Positions 24,277 to 33,269 are shown, counted from the stretch's first letter. The stretch: DNA of 64,000 nucleotides from Fodinibacter sp963763015 (GCA_963763015.1 CAVXML010000006.1:360493-424492), one strand, 5' to 3'. Made by a program: numbers and translations. Notes: generated by a model from the letters alone, not told the origin.

Positions 24277-25758
24277 GTGCCTGAACCCGCCTCCCCGGCC
24301 GTCAGCGCGCTCGACGTGGACGTCCTCGTCGTGGGCGCCGGCATCTCCGGGGTCGACGCGGCTTGCCGGCTGGCGATGCACAGCCCGAGCACCGCCTGGG
24401 CCGTGCTCGAGGCCCGTGAGGCGATCGGTGGGACCTGGGACCTGTTCCGCTACCCCGGCATCCGGTCGGACTCCGACATGTACACCCTCGGCTTCCCGTT
24501 CCGACCGTGGCCCGGCGCCGCCGCCATCGCAGCCGGAGCCGACATCCGGGCCTACGTCGAGGAGACGGCCCGTGCGTTCGGCGTGACCGAGCGCCTGCAC
24601 CTGGGCCAGCGCGTGGAGCGGTTCGAGTGGTCCTCCCCGGCAAGCCGCTGGTCGGTCACGGCGAGCACCGCGAACGGCCAGGTCGTCCACACCGCTCGCC
24701 TCGTCTACCTCGCCACGGGCTACTACTCCTACGAGTCCGGCCACGTCGTCGACTTCCCGGGGCAGGACGAGTTCGCCGGCGAGGTGGTGCACCCGCAGCA
24801 CTGGCCCGAGGGGATGCCGGTCGCGGGCCGCCGCGTCGTCGTCATCGGCAGCGGTGCCACGGCCGTGACGCTCGTGCCGGCCCTCGTCGCGCAGGGTGCC
24901 GCAGGGGTGACGATGCTCCAGCGCAGCCCGAGCTACGTCGCGGCGCTCCCCGGCCGTGACGTCGTGGCGGCGGGGCTGCACCGGGTGCTCCCGGCGGGGG
25001 CGGCCCACCGGGCGGTCCGGGGCAAGAACGTCCTGCTGTCGACGGCCGGGTACCAGGCGCTGCGCCGCTTCCCACGGGCCGGCCGCCGGCTCCTGCGCCG
25101 CCGGGTCATGGACCGGCTGCCCGAGGGCTACGCCGTGGACACCCACTTCTCCCCGCGGTACGACCCCTGGGACCAGCGCCTGTGCGTCGCCCCGGACGGC
25201 GACCTCTTCGACGTCCTCGCCGACGGACGGGCGGAGGTGGTGACCGACACCGTCGAGCGGTTCGAGCGCGACGGCATCCGCCTGCGATCCGGTGGGTGGC
25301 TCCCGGCCGACGTGGTGGTCACCGCGACGGGACTACGGATCGAGGTCGGCGGGGGTGCCGAGGTGGTCGTCGACGGTCAGCCGCTCGACGTCTCGGCGGC
25401 CCACGTCTACAAGGGAGCCATGCTGTCGGACGTCCCGAACCTGGCGCTCGCCGTCGGGTACACCAACGCGAGCTGGACCCTGCGCGCCGACCTCTCCGCA
25501 CGCTGGTTCTGCTCGCTCCTGCGGTACCTCGACCGCCACGGGTACTCGGTCGTCATCCCCCGATACGACGAGGACCCGGTCGAGGGCCAGGAGTCGAGAC
25601 CGCTGCTCGACCTCACCTCCGGGTACATCCGGCGAGGGGCGCACCTCATGCCGCGTCAGGGTCGCAGGCGGCCGTGGCGGGTGGTCCAGAGCTACCTCTA
25701 CGACCTCGCCGTCATGCGGCTCGGCCCGATCGACGACGGACGCCTGGAGCTGCGCTGA
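24277..25758 (+). CDS. Flavin-containing / Baeyer-Villiger-type monooxygenase
   Basis: A 493-residue FAD/NADP enzyme. The FAD Rossmann motif is VDVLVVGAGISGVDAA (about residues 10-25), then IGGTWDLFRYPGIRSDSDM, the fingerprint FAGEVVHPQHWPEG (FxGxxxHxxxWP type) and the NADPH Rossmann motif RVVVIGSGATAVTLVPAL. It would insert oxygen into a ketone or hydroxylate a heteroatom in the cytoplasm. It stands alone with its own apparent promoter 28 bases after the peptidase stop. Substrate unknown. Confidence 0.9.
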   Translation: MPEPASPAVSALDVDVLVVGAGISGVDAACRLAMHSPSTAWAVLEAREAIGGTWDLFRYPGIRSDSDMYTLGFPFRPWPGAAAIAAGADIRAYVEETARAFGVTERLHLGQRVERFEWSSPASRWSVTASTANGQVVHTARLVYLATGYYSYESGHVVDFPGQDEFAGEVVHPQHWPEGMPVAGRRVVVIGSGATAVTLVPALVAQGAAGVTMLQRSPSYVAALPGRDVVAAGLHRVLPAGAAHRAVRGKNVLLSTAGYQALRRFPRAGRRLLRRRVMDRLPEGYAVDTHFSPRYDPWDQRLCVAPDGDLFDVLADGRAEVVTDTVERFERDGIRLRSGGWLPADVVVTATGLRIEVGGGAEVVVDGQPLDVSAAHVYKGAMLSDVPNLALAVGYTNASWTLRADLSARWFCSLLRYLDRHGYSVVIPRYDEDPVEGQESRPLLDLTSGYIRRGAHLMPRQGRRRPWRVVQSYLYDLAVMRLGPIDDGRLELR

Positions 25759-25865
25759 GTGCGCGCGCCTGACCTCGCCCACGGTTCAGCGCCGGTCGGC
25801 ACCGGATGGTGGGTGGGCCTGGGCCGGCCTGCTCGTGCCGTGACCTGCTGTGGAAGGGTGGTCGC

Positions 25866-26885
25866 ATGGCCGACGGCAGCATCGTGAGCCCCGAGCGCAC
25901 CCTGGACCGCAAGCTCCGCCGGATCCACGCGGGGGAGTACACCCGGGGCGACTTCGTCCTGGCCGACGCCAAGGACGCCGACATGGCGTTCGGGGCCGTC
26001 GCCGCGGGACCCCTCGACCCCCGGCCGGCAGCCGGCTCCCGACCCGGTGCGCACCGCACCCGGCCGGACTACCTCGAGGCGATGCGTGCCGAGGTCGCCG
26101 CCGGTGCCGTCGACGTGCTGCTCACCTCGGCGAGCAACGGAGGGGTCCTGGCCGGCGACGGCTCCCTCGGCGGCGAGGTCACGCTCGCCGTGCGCGCGAA
26201 CGACACCACCGACATCTGGACCGCCCGAGGCTCGGTCTACCCGACCCTGCCCTCGCGGCCCTTCCGCACGGCGCACCTGCCGTCGGTGCGCCGGTTCTGC
26301 GACCTCGTGCTCTACTCGGTGACCCTCAACAACGACGTTGCCCGCGACCTGGCCACCCTCGAGGCCTACGCAGAGTTCCGGGTCGAGGCCGCCGACCTGG
26401 GCATCCGCCACTTCCTCGAGGTCTTCAACCCCAACGCGCCACAGGGCCTGGCCCCGGGGGACGTCCCGGCGTTCGTCAACGACTCCATCGTGCGGCTGCT
26501 CGCGGGGGTGACCGCCGCGCACCGGCCGGTCTTCCTCAAGATGCCCTACAACGGCAGGGATGCCGTCGCCGAGCTCGTCGAGCACGACCCGTCCCTCGTC
26601 GTCGGGGTCCTCGGCGGGTCGGCGGGAACGACCCGTGACGCGCTCGAGCTGCTGCACCGCGCCGAGGCCGCCGGCGCACGGGTCTCGCTCTTCGGGCGCA
26701 AGATCCAGCGCTCGGAGTCCCAGCTCGACCTGCTCGCGACGATGCGCCGGGTCGTCGATGGCGAGCTGTCACCGGCAGACGGGGTGCGGGTCTACCACGA
26801 GGCGCTGGCCGGCGCAGGCGTCACGCCACACCGGTCGCTCGAGGCGGACCTCGAGGTCACCGACCCGGCACTCCTCGAGGAGTGA
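25866..26885 (+). CDS. Aldolase-like TIM-barrel protein of unknown substrate
   Basis: A 339-residue protein I recognise only as a probable class I aldolase-like barrel. Features: an N-terminal RTLDRKLRRIHAGEYTRGD basic segment, VDVLLTSASNGGVLAG, YSVTLNNDVARDLATLEAYAEFRVEA (split), LEVFNPNAP, VFLKMPYNGRDAVAEL with a candidate Schiff-base lysine, and VVGVLGGSAGTTRDALELL resembling a barrel phosphate-binding loop. The stop overlaps the start of a PfkB sugar kinase (GTGA), so the two likely act on one phosphorylated sugar or polyol pathway. The reaction is not known. Confidence 0.72.
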   Translation: MADGSIVSPERTLDRKLRRIHAGEYTRGDFVLADAKDADMAFGAVAAGPLDPRPAAGSRPGAHRTRPDYLEAMRAEVAAGAVDVLLTSASNGGVLAGDGSLGGEVTLAVRANDTTDIWTARGSVYPTLPSRPFRTAHLPSVRRFCDLVLYSVTLNNDVARDLATLEAYAEFRVEAADLGIRHFLEVFNPNAPQGLAPGDVPAFVNDSIVRLLAGVTAAHRPVFLKMPYNGRDAVAELVEHDPSLVVGVLGGSAGTTRDALELLHRAEAAGARVSLFGRKIQRSESQLDLLATMRRVVDGELSPADGVRVYHEALAGAGVTPHRSLEADLEVTDPALLEE

Positions 26886-27940
26886 GGGCGGCGGTGGCCG
26901 GGCCCGGGCGGGGGGAGCGACGGGGCGTCCTGTGCGCCGGCACGGCCGTGGTGGACCTCAGCAAGGTCATCGACCACTACCCGCCGCTGGACCACATCGC
27001 GATCATCGAGGAGTTCTCCGTCAGCACCGGTGGCCCGGGGCTCAACCTGGCCGTCGACCTGGCCCGGCTCGGCGCGCCCTTTCCGGTGGCCTTCGCGGGC
27101 GTCGTTGGGGAGGACGGCCACGGGGACCACGTCGTCGAGACCTGCCGGGTGGTCGGGATCGACACGAGCGGGATCGTGCGGATGCCGGGCGCGGACACCT
27201 CCTTCACGGACGCCATGGTCGAGCGCAGGGGTGGGCGCCGCACCTTCTTCCACCACGTCGGTGCCAACGCGCTCCTCTCCGCCCAGCTGCTCGACGTGGA
27301 GTCGACGAACGCCCGGATCCTGCACCTCGGGGCGCCCGGCCTGCACCCGCTGCTCGACGCCCCCGGTCCCGACGGGCGCAACGGCTGGGTCCGGCTCCTC
27401 GAGCGGGCGCGGGCGGCCGGCATCCGGACCAACCTCGAGCTCGTGAGCCTCGACCCCGCGCGGATGGCCGAGGTCGCCGGCCCCTGCCTGCCCCACCTCG
27501 ACACCATCGTCATCAACGACCTCGAGGCGGCGGCGCTCTGCGGGTCTGAGGTCGAGGCCGGCGCGGCAGACGACCCGGTGCCCTGGACGGACCTCGAGCG
27601 GCTCGCCCGCGACCTGATCGAGCGCGGGGTGGCCCACCTCGCCGTGGTGCACTTCCCCGCGGGGTGCGTCGCGGCCGCACCGGAGGGCCGGGTGTGGCGG
27701 CAGGGCTCGGTGCGCGTGCCCCCCGACGCGGTGCGCAGCACCACCGGGGCCGGAGACGCCTTCGCCGCCGGCGTGGTGCACGGCCTCCACGAGGAGTGGC
27801 CGGTGGAGGAGAGCCTCCGGCTCGGCGTGGCGGCGGCGGCATCCTGCCTGCGGAGCCCGGCCACCTCGGAGGGGCTGGAGACGGCGGCGGAGGCCCTCGC
27901 CGCGGCCGAGCACTGGGGACACCGAGCCACCGGCGCGTGA
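26882..27940 (+). CDS. PfkB family carbohydrate kinase
   Basis: A 352-residue ribokinase-family enzyme. It has the N-terminal substrate motif SVSTGGPGLNLAVDLARLG, the central NLELVSLDP...VINDLEAAALCG and the C-terminal signature STTGAGDAFAAGVVHGL with the catalytic aspartate (GAGD). It would phosphorylate a sugar or nucleoside. Overlap with the aldolase-like gene as GTGA indicates one operon and a shared pathway. The substrate cannot be read from sequence. Confidence 0.9.
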   Translation: MRAAVAGPGRGERRGVLCAGTAVVDLSKVIDHYPPLDHIAIIEEFSVSTGGPGLNLAVDLARLGAPFPVAFAGVVGEDGHGDHVVETCRVVGIDTSGIVRMPGADTSFTDAMVERRGGRRTFFHHVGANALLSAQLLDVESTNARILHLGAPGLHPLLDAPGPDGRNGWVRLLERARAAGIRTNLELVSLDPARMAEVAGPCLPHLDTIVINDLEAAALCGSEVEAGAADDPVPWTDLERLARDLIERGVAHLAVVHFPAGCVAAAPEGRVWRQGSVRVPPDAVRSTTGAGDAFAAGVVHGLHEEWPVEESLRLGVAAAASCLRSPATSEGLETAAEALAAAEHWGHRATGA

Positions 27941-28013
27941 CCACGCCGGCTGGCGCCGGCGGCAACCTCCTCGACGGCCTCCCCGGCGACCACGAGGGTC
28001 GTCGTGGCTGCGC

Positions 28014-28019
28014 TACCCT
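28014..28019 (+). promoter_or_regulatory. -10 box of the leuS attenuator transcript
   Basis: TACCCT ends six bases before the GTG of the leader peptide, so the leader RNA probably begins at that GTG. Confidence 0.5.
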
Positions 28020-28025
28020 GAGCCG

Positions 28026-28061
28026 GTGACGAGGTTGCTGCTCCTTCCACAGCCGCGCTGA
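28026..28061 (+). CDS. leuS leader peptide MTRLLLLPQPR
   Basis: GTG followed by ACG AGG TTG CTG CTC CTT CCA CAG CCG CGC TGA: 11 residues with four consecutive leucine codons (TTG, CTG, CTC, CTT). A hairpin terminator follows 22 bases after the stop and then leuS. This is the arrangement of ribosome-mediated attenuation: shortage of charged tRNA-Leu stalls the ribosome on the Leu codons and would favour an alternative fold. Confidence 0.75.
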   Translation: MTRLLLLPQPR

Positions 28062-28083
28062 GCCCCACGGCCCCGCGCGGCGA

Positions 28084-28107
28084 CCCCTCCTGTGCGAGGG
28101 GTTTTTT
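28084..28107 (+). terminator. leuS attenuator: hairpin with six T
   Basis: CCCCTC, loop CTGTGC, GAGGGG, then TTTTTT. It is a textbook intrinsic terminator, and the only long T-run seen near a hairpin in this window, placed 37 bases before the leuS ATG and after the leucine leader peptide. Confidence 0.85.
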
Positions 28108-28143
28108 CATGCGCAGAGCAGACGAGACGACGACGAGGACGAC

Positions 28144-31100
28144 ATGAGCGAGACCCCGCACCGCTACACCGCCGAGCTGGCCGGGCGGATCGAGGTGGCC
28201 TGGCAGGACCGCTGGCAGGAGCTCGGGACCTACCACGCGCCGAACCCCGCGGGCCCGTGGGCCGACCCCGACGCCGTGGCCGAGCACTCCGGTGGGCACC
28301 TGCTCGTGCTCGACATGTTCCCGTACCCGAGCGGCGCCGGCCTGCACGTGGGGCACCCGCTGGGGTACATCGCCACCGACGTCTTCGCACGGTTCCACCG
28401 GATGATGGGCGAGAACGTCCTGCACTGCCTCGGCTACGACGCCTTCGGGCTGCCTGCGGAGCAGTATGCGGTCCAGACCGGACAGCACCCTCGCAAGACC
28501 ACCGAGGACAACATCGTCATCATGGCGCGCCAGCTGCGCCGCCTCGGCCTGGGCCACGACGACCGCAGGGCGCTGCGCACGATCGACCCCGACTACTACC
28601 GCTGGACGCAGTGGATCTTCCTCCAGATCCACGGCTCCTGGTACGACCCGGATGCCGTGCGCCCCGACGGCGGCCGCGGCCGCGCCCGGCCGATCGCCGA
28701 GCTGGAGGAGGAGTACCGCTCCGGCGCCCGTCCGCTGCCCAACGAGGACGGCCGGGACTGGGACGACCTGTCCGACCTCGAGCGGGCGAACATCCTCGAC
28801 TCCCAGCGGCTGGCCTACACCTCCGAGGCGCCGGTCAACTGGTGCCCGGGCCTCGGCACGGTTCTCTCCAACGAGGAGGTCACGAACGAAGGTCGATCCG
28901 AGCGTGGCAACTTCCCGGTCTTCAAGCGCAACCTGCGCCAGTGGATGATGCGCATCACCGCGTACGCCGACCGCCTGGCCGACGACCTCGACCGGGTCGA
29001 GTGGCCCGAGAAGGTCAAGATCATGCAGCGCAACTGGATCGGCCGCAGCTCCGGGGCGCTCGTCACCTTCCCCGTCGTGCGTACCTCCAGCGACCAATTG
29101 GTCACTTCAGGTACGGCGGATGCCGCTGGCGCACCTCGTGGGCGTACCTCCGGTGACCTATTGGTCACTTCAGGTACGGCGGATGCCGCTGGCGCACCTC
29201 GTGGGCGTGCCTCCGGTGACCTATTGGTCGGTTCGGGTACGGGGATCGACGTCTTCACGACCCGCCCGGACACGCTCTTCGGGGCGACGTTCATGGTGCT
29301 CGCCCCCGAGCACCCGCTGGTCGACGAGCTCGTTCCGGCCGGCGGGTGGCCCGAGGGCACCAGGGAGGCCTGGACCGGGGGAGCGGAGACTCCCGCGGAG
29401 GCCGTGGCGGCGTACCGCCGCGACGCCTCGCGCAAGAGCGAGATCGAGCGACAGAGCGAGGGCAAGGACAAGACCGGCGTGTTCACCGGTGGCTGGGCGG
29501 TCAACCCGGTGACCGGGGGGCTGATCCCCGTGTTCGTCGCCGACTACGTCCTCATGGGCTACGGGACGGGTGCGATCATGGCCGTCCCGGGGCAGGACGA
29601 GCGCGACTGGGAGTTCGCCACCGCCTTCGACCTCCCGATCGTGCGCACCGTGCAGCCCGCCGAGGGCCACGACCCCGACACCGCCTTCACCGGCGAGGGA
29701 CCGGCGATCAACTCGAGCAACGACGAGGTCAGCCTGGACGGCCTCGGCGTCGCCGAGGCGAAGGCCCGCATCACGGCCTACCTGGAGGAGAAGGGGCTGG
29801 GGCACGCCACGGTCACGTACAAGCTGCGCGACTGGCTGTTCAGCCGCCAGCGTTACTGGGGCGAGCCGTTCCCGGTCGTGTTCGACGACGAGGGCGTCGC
29901 CCACGCCCTGCCCGACGCGATGCTGCCCGTCGAGCTTCCCGAGGTGCCCGACTACAGCCCGCGCACGTACGACCCCGACGACGCGAGCAGCGAGCCGGAG
30001 CCGCCTCTCTCCCGGGTGCAGGAGTGGGTCGACGTCGAGCTCGACCTCGGCGACGGCCGGGGCACCCGGCGCTTCCGTCGCGAGACCAACACGATGCCCA
30101 ACTGGGCCGGCTCGTGCTGGTACTACCTGCGCTACCTCGACCCGGCCAACAGCGCCGCCCTGGTCGACCCGGAGAACGAGGCCTACTGGATGGGCCCGCG
30201 GCCCGAGCCCGTGCCCGGGGCGCCCGCCGGCACCCGGGACCCCGGCGGTGTCGACCTCTATGTCGGCGGGGTCGAGCACGCGGTGCTGCACCTGCTGTAC
30301 GCCCGGTTCTGGCACAAGGTGCTGCACGACCTCGGGTACCTCACGTCGGAGGAGCCGTTCCGCACCTACTTCAGCCAGGGCTACATCCAGGCGCCGGCCT
30401 TCACCGACGCCCGGGGCCAGTACGTCGAGGCCCGGGAGGTCGAGGAGGTCGTCGGCGACGACGGCCACCCGGCGTTCCGCTGGAACGGCGAGCCGGTCAG
30501 CCGCGAGTTCGGCAAGATCGGCAAGTCGCTGAAGAACATGGTCAGCCCCGACGAGATGTACGCCGCCTTCGGTGCCGACACCTTCCGGCTCTACGAGATG
30601 GGCCTGGGCCCTCTGGAGCAGAGCAAGCCGTGGGACACCCGCGCCGTCGTGGGGTCGCAGCGGTTCCTCCAGCGGCTGTGGCGCAACGTCGTCGACGAGG
30701 AGACGGGCGAGGTCGTCGTCGTCGACGCGCCCCTCGACGCGGCGACCTCGCGGGTGCTGCACCGCACCATCGACGCCGTGCGCACCGACTACGCCGAGCT
30801 CGGGTTCAACACCGCCATCGCCCGCCTCACCGAGCTGAACAACGCCCTGACCAAGCTCGCGGGCGGCGTGCCGCGGGACGCGGCCGAGCAGCTCGTCCTC
30901 ATGGTCGCACCGCTGGCTCCCCACATCGCCGAGGAGCTGTGGATGCGGCTCGGCCACGAGGAGTCGCTGGTCCACGCCCCGTTCCCCGTGGCCGACCCGG
31001 CCCTGCTCGTCGACGAGATGGTGACGTGCGTCGTGCAGGTGCGCGGCAAGGTGCGCGACCGCCTCGAGGTCCCCTCCGACATCTCCGAGGACGCCCTGCG

Positions 31101-31203
31101 CGAGCTGGCCCTGGCCAGTGCCAAGGTGCAGGCGGCCGTGCCCGACGGCATCCGCACGGTCGTGGTCCGGGCGCCGAAGCTCGTCAACGTCGTCCCCGCC
31201 TGA
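28144..31203 (+). CDS. leuS: Leucyl-tRNA synthetase
   Basis: A 1019-residue class I aminoacyl-tRNA synthetase. The HIGH region reads DMFPYPSGAGLHVGHPLGY (about residues 57-75) and the KMSKS-like loop KIGKSLKNMV (about 790). The CP1 editing domain begins after WIGRSSGALVTFPV and continues with TTRPDTLFGATF. Between these lies an insertion of roughly 54 residues made of a 21-residue repeat (RTSGDLLVTSGTADAAGAPRG), two full copies plus a partial one, that is not part of the family. The rest, including the anticodon-binding and C-terminal domains, is intact. The gene is controlled by a leucine-rich leader peptide and terminator. Confidence 0.95.
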   Translation: MSETPHRYTAELAGRIEVAWQDRWQELGTYHAPNPAGPWADPDAVAEHSGGHLLVLDMFPYPSGAGLHVGHPLGYIATDVFARFHRMMGENVLHCLGYDAFGLPAEQYAVQTGQHPRKTTEDNIVIMARQLRRLGLGHDDRRALRTIDPDYYRWTQWIFLQIHGSWYDPDAVRPDGGRGRARPIAELEEEYRSGARPLPNEDGRDWDDLSDLERANILDSQRLAYTSEAPVNWCPGLGTVLSNEEVTNEGRSERGNFPVFKRNLRQWMMRITAYADRLADDLDRVEWPEKVKIMQRNWIGRSSGALVTFPVVRTSSDQLVTSGTADAAGAPRGRTSGDLLVTSGTADAAGAPRGRASGDLLVGSGTGIDVFTTRPDTLFGATFMVLAPEHPLVDELVPAGGWPEGTREAWTGGAETPAEAVAAYRRDASRKSEIERQSEGKDKTGVFTGGWAVNPVTGGLIPVFVADYVLMGYGTGAIMAVPGQDERDWEFATAFDLPIVRTVQPAEGHDPDTAFTGEGPAINSSNDEVSLDGLGVAEAKARITAYLEEKGLGHATVTYKLRDWLFSRQRYWGEPFPVVFDDEGVAHALPDAMLPVELPEVPDYSPRTYDPDDASSEPEPPLSRVQEWVDVELDLGDGRGTRRFRRETNTMPNWAGSCWYYLRYLDPANSAALVDPENEAYWMGPRPEPVPGAPAGTRDPGGVDLYVGGVEHAVLHLLYARFWHKVLHDLGYLTSEEPFRTYFSQGYIQAPAFTDARGQYVEAREVEEVVGDDGHPAFRWNGEPVSREFGKIGKSLKNMVSPDEMYAAFGADTFRLYEMGLGPLEQSKPWDTRAVVGSQRFLQRLWRNVVDEETGEVVVVDAPLDAATSRVLHRTIDAVRTDYAELGFNTAIARLTELNNALTKLAGGVPRDAAEQLVLMVAPLAPHIAEELWMRLGHEESLVHAPFPVADPALLVDEMVTCVVQVRGKVRDRLEVPSDISEDALRELALASAKVQAAVPDGIRTVVVRAPKLVNVVPA
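29080..29242 (+). repeat. 63-bp tandem repeat, 2.6 copies, inside leuS
   Basis: Units at 29080-29142, 29143-29205 and a partial one at 29206-29242. The second unit differs from the first at a few bases. Each unit carries an imperfect 34-bp palindrome (29081-29114 and 29144-29177; arms GTACCT..GTGACC and GGTCAC..AGGTAC). Being 63 bp, it keeps the frame and adds 21 residues per copy. Confidence 0.9.
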
Positions 31204-31215
31204 TCCGCTGAGGCC

Positions 31216-31249
31216 TGCGGGTTCATCGGGTCACCCCGATGAACCCGCA
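31216..31249 (+). terminator. leuS terminator hairpin
   Basis: A perfect 15-bp stem, TGCGGGTTCATCGGG with its complement and a 4-base loop, 12 bases after the leuS stop. It has no U-tract. Confidence 0.7.
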
Positions 31250-31375
31250 CCTTGCTGGACACGGCTTCTCGAGTCATGGGGGCCTGCGCTGGTGCGTGCG
31301 GGCGGCTGCGGTCGTCTCGGGTGGTGGACGTCGGATGCCGGGGGCCCGGCCTCCGCTCGTAGACTTCCCGGCGTA

Positions 31376-31495
31376 GGTCATGAGTGCCAGCGACAAGCCC
31401 CGGCTCGCTGGCCAGCAACCCTCCTCCGCGGTGGGGTGCTCCGGGTGACGACCTGGTCGGCGTCCGCACTCGGCGTCGGCAAGCGCGGGATCCGG
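31376..31495 (+). ncRNA. SAM-IV-type riboswitch
   Basis: The conserved core is visible in pieces: GGTCATGAGTGCCAGCG, AAGCCCCGGCTCGCTGGCC, AGCAACCCTCCTCCGCGGTG, GGGTGCTCCGGGTGA and closing GACGACC, which pairs with the opening GGTC. This matches the SAM-IV class described in actinomycetes. It ends about 40 bases before a class V aminotransferase start, so SAM would turn that gene off. The 3' border is approximate. Confidence 0.85.
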
Positions 31496-31535
31496 GGGAG
31501 CACCTCCCAGGTCCTCAGGCCTCGGGAGACGACCA

Positions 31536-33002
31536 GTGTCGATCGCCAGCACCCACCCCACCTTCCACCGGCGCCCCCGGTTGCGATCCGTGCCGGATGC
31601 CGCCGTGCCGGATGCCGCGGCGCCCGCGGGAACGGCCGGCACCCTTCCTGCCCCGCACCGCCACACCCGCCCCGGTGGCGCCGGCCTACCAGCGGTGGTG
31701 CGCCCCGACCTGGTGCCCACCCTCTCCGGCGACCGCGTCGAGTACGCGAACCTCGACCACGCCGCGTCGACGCCGGCGTTCGACCGCGTCGTGCGGGCCG
31801 TCGAGGCGGCGACCCGCACCTACTCCTCCGTCCACCGTGGCACCGGCTGGCTCTCCCGGGTCACGAGCGCCCACCACGAGGCGGCCCGCGAGGAGGTCGC
31901 CCGCTTCGTCGGTGCCCGCCCGGGGGACGCGGTCGTCTTCACCCGCAACACGACGGATGCCGTGAACCTCCTCGCGCGCTCGCTCCCGCGGGACACGTCG
32001 GTGATCGTGTTCGCCTCCGAGCACCATGCGACGCTGCTGCCCTGGTCGCCGCGCGACACGGTGCGGCTGCCGGTGCCGGCCAGCGTCCGGGACGCCGAGG
32101 TGCTCCTCGAGACAGCGCTCGCCGCCCTGCCGCCGGGCACCGCTCGTCGCCCACGTTCGGCCCTCGTCGTCCTGACCGCGGCCTCCAACGTCACCGGTGA
32201 GATCTGGCCGGTGGAACGGCTCACCGCGGTGGCCCGCCGCCACGGGGCACGGGTGCTGCTCGACGCGGCCCAGTACGCCGCCCACCGCACCATCGACCTC
32301 GGCGCTCTCGGCGTCGACTGGGTGGCGTTCTCCGGCCACAAGGTGCACGCCCCGTTCGGCACCGGCGCGCTCGCGGGTCGCGTGGACTGGCTCGACGCCG
32401 CCGCACCGTACCTCGCCGGTGGGGGCGCCACGGCCGCGGTGACCGAGCGCGGCATCCGGTGGGTCACCGGGCCGGCGCGCCACGAGGCGGGGAGCCCGAA
32501 CGTGCTGGGCGCCGTCGCGCTCGCCGCCGCGTGCGCCACGATCCGCGAGCACCGCGCGGCCATCGAGGAGCACGAGGAACGGCTGGGCCGGCGCCTGGTG
32601 GAAGAGTTGCGCGGCATCCCCGGGGTCACGACGTACTCACTCTTCGGGAACGACCACGACCGTGGACCCGTCGTCACGTTCACCGTCGACGGCCTCGACA
32701 GCCAGCTCGTCGCCGCGGCGCTGTCGGCGGAGCACGGGATCGGGGTGCGGGCCGGCAAGTTCTGCGCCCACCTGCTCGTGGACGAGCTGCTCGAGGACGG
32801 CCCGGGCGCCGGCTCCGCCCACGCCACGGCGGTTCGGGTGAGCGCAGGCCTCGCGACGACTGCCGAGCACGTCGAGCGGCTTCTCGCGGCGGTCGCCGTC
32901 CTGGCCGCCGACGGGCCGGGCGCCGAGTACGCGCACACCGACGCGCAGGGGTGGCAGCCGGTCGACGACACCAGGGAGCTGGACGTCCCGCTTCCCTGGT
33001 GA
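31536..33002 (+). CDS. Class V aminotransferase (cysteine desulfurase/selenocysteine lyase-like)
   Basis: A 488-residue PLP enzyme. After a 55-residue proline/alanine-rich N-terminus comes YANLDHAASTPAF, the core with VVFTRNTTDAVNLLA, LVVLTAASNVTGEIWPV, VLLDAAQYAAH (Asp) and the PLP lysine in DWVAFSGHKVHAPFG. The C-terminal KFCAHLLVD contains a cysteine (FCAH) that could be the catalytic one of desulfurases. Because a SAM riboswitch precedes it, a role in sulfur/methionine metabolism is inferred. GTG at 31536 has GGGAGA seven bases upstream. Confidence 0.88.
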   Translation: MSIASTHPTFHRRPRLRSVPDAAVPDAAAPAGTAGTLPAPHRHTRPGGAGLPAVVRPDLVPTLSGDRVEYANLDHAASTPAFDRVVRAVEAATRTYSSVHRGTGWLSRVTSAHHEAAREEVARFVGARPGDAVVFTRNTTDAVNLLARSLPRDTSVIVFASEHHATLLPWSPRDTVRLPVPASVRDAEVLLETALAALPPGTARRPRSALVVLTAASNVTGEIWPVERLTAVARRHGARVLLDAAQYAAHRTIDLGALGVDWVAFSGHKVHAPFGTGALAGRVDWLDAAAPYLAGGGATAAVTERGIRWVTGPARHEAGSPNVLGAVALAAACATIREHRAAIEEHEERLGRRLVEELRGIPGVTTYSLFGNDHDRGPVVTFTVDGLDSQLVAAALSAEHGIGVRAGKFCAHLLVDELLEDGPGAGSAHATAVRVSAGLATTAEHVERLLAAVAVLAADGPGAEYAHTDAQGWQPVDDTRELDVPLPW

Positions 33003-33016
33003 CCCCCCGCGCAACC

Positions 33017-33037
33017 GCGCCGTCACCGTGACGGCGC
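33017..33037 (+). terminator. Hairpin after the aminotransferase gene
   Basis: An 8-bp perfect stem GCGCCGTC/GACGGCGC with a 5-base loop, 15 bases after the stop. Confidence 0.55.
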
Positions 33038-33269
33038 AGAAACTCGTTCATGGCCCGGATACGTGCGCGCCACGGCCAACGTTCCGGGTCACCACTGTGG
33101 CGGCGCGGATACTCGGGACTCGCCGCCGCGCGCAACGCCGGACGACCCGGCTCGCCCAGGCACGGCATCCGGAAAGAACGCACCGATCTCTGGTCCGCCC
33201 GCGCGAGAGGGTGCAGGCTGAGGGCCGACGGACGTGACACCCCGGCACGTCCCGCACCGAGGAGGACCC

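Noticed and set aside
29080..29242. CRISPR-like repeats in leuS
   Set aside because: Units are contiguous (no unique spacers), stay in frame and lie inside a conserved gene.
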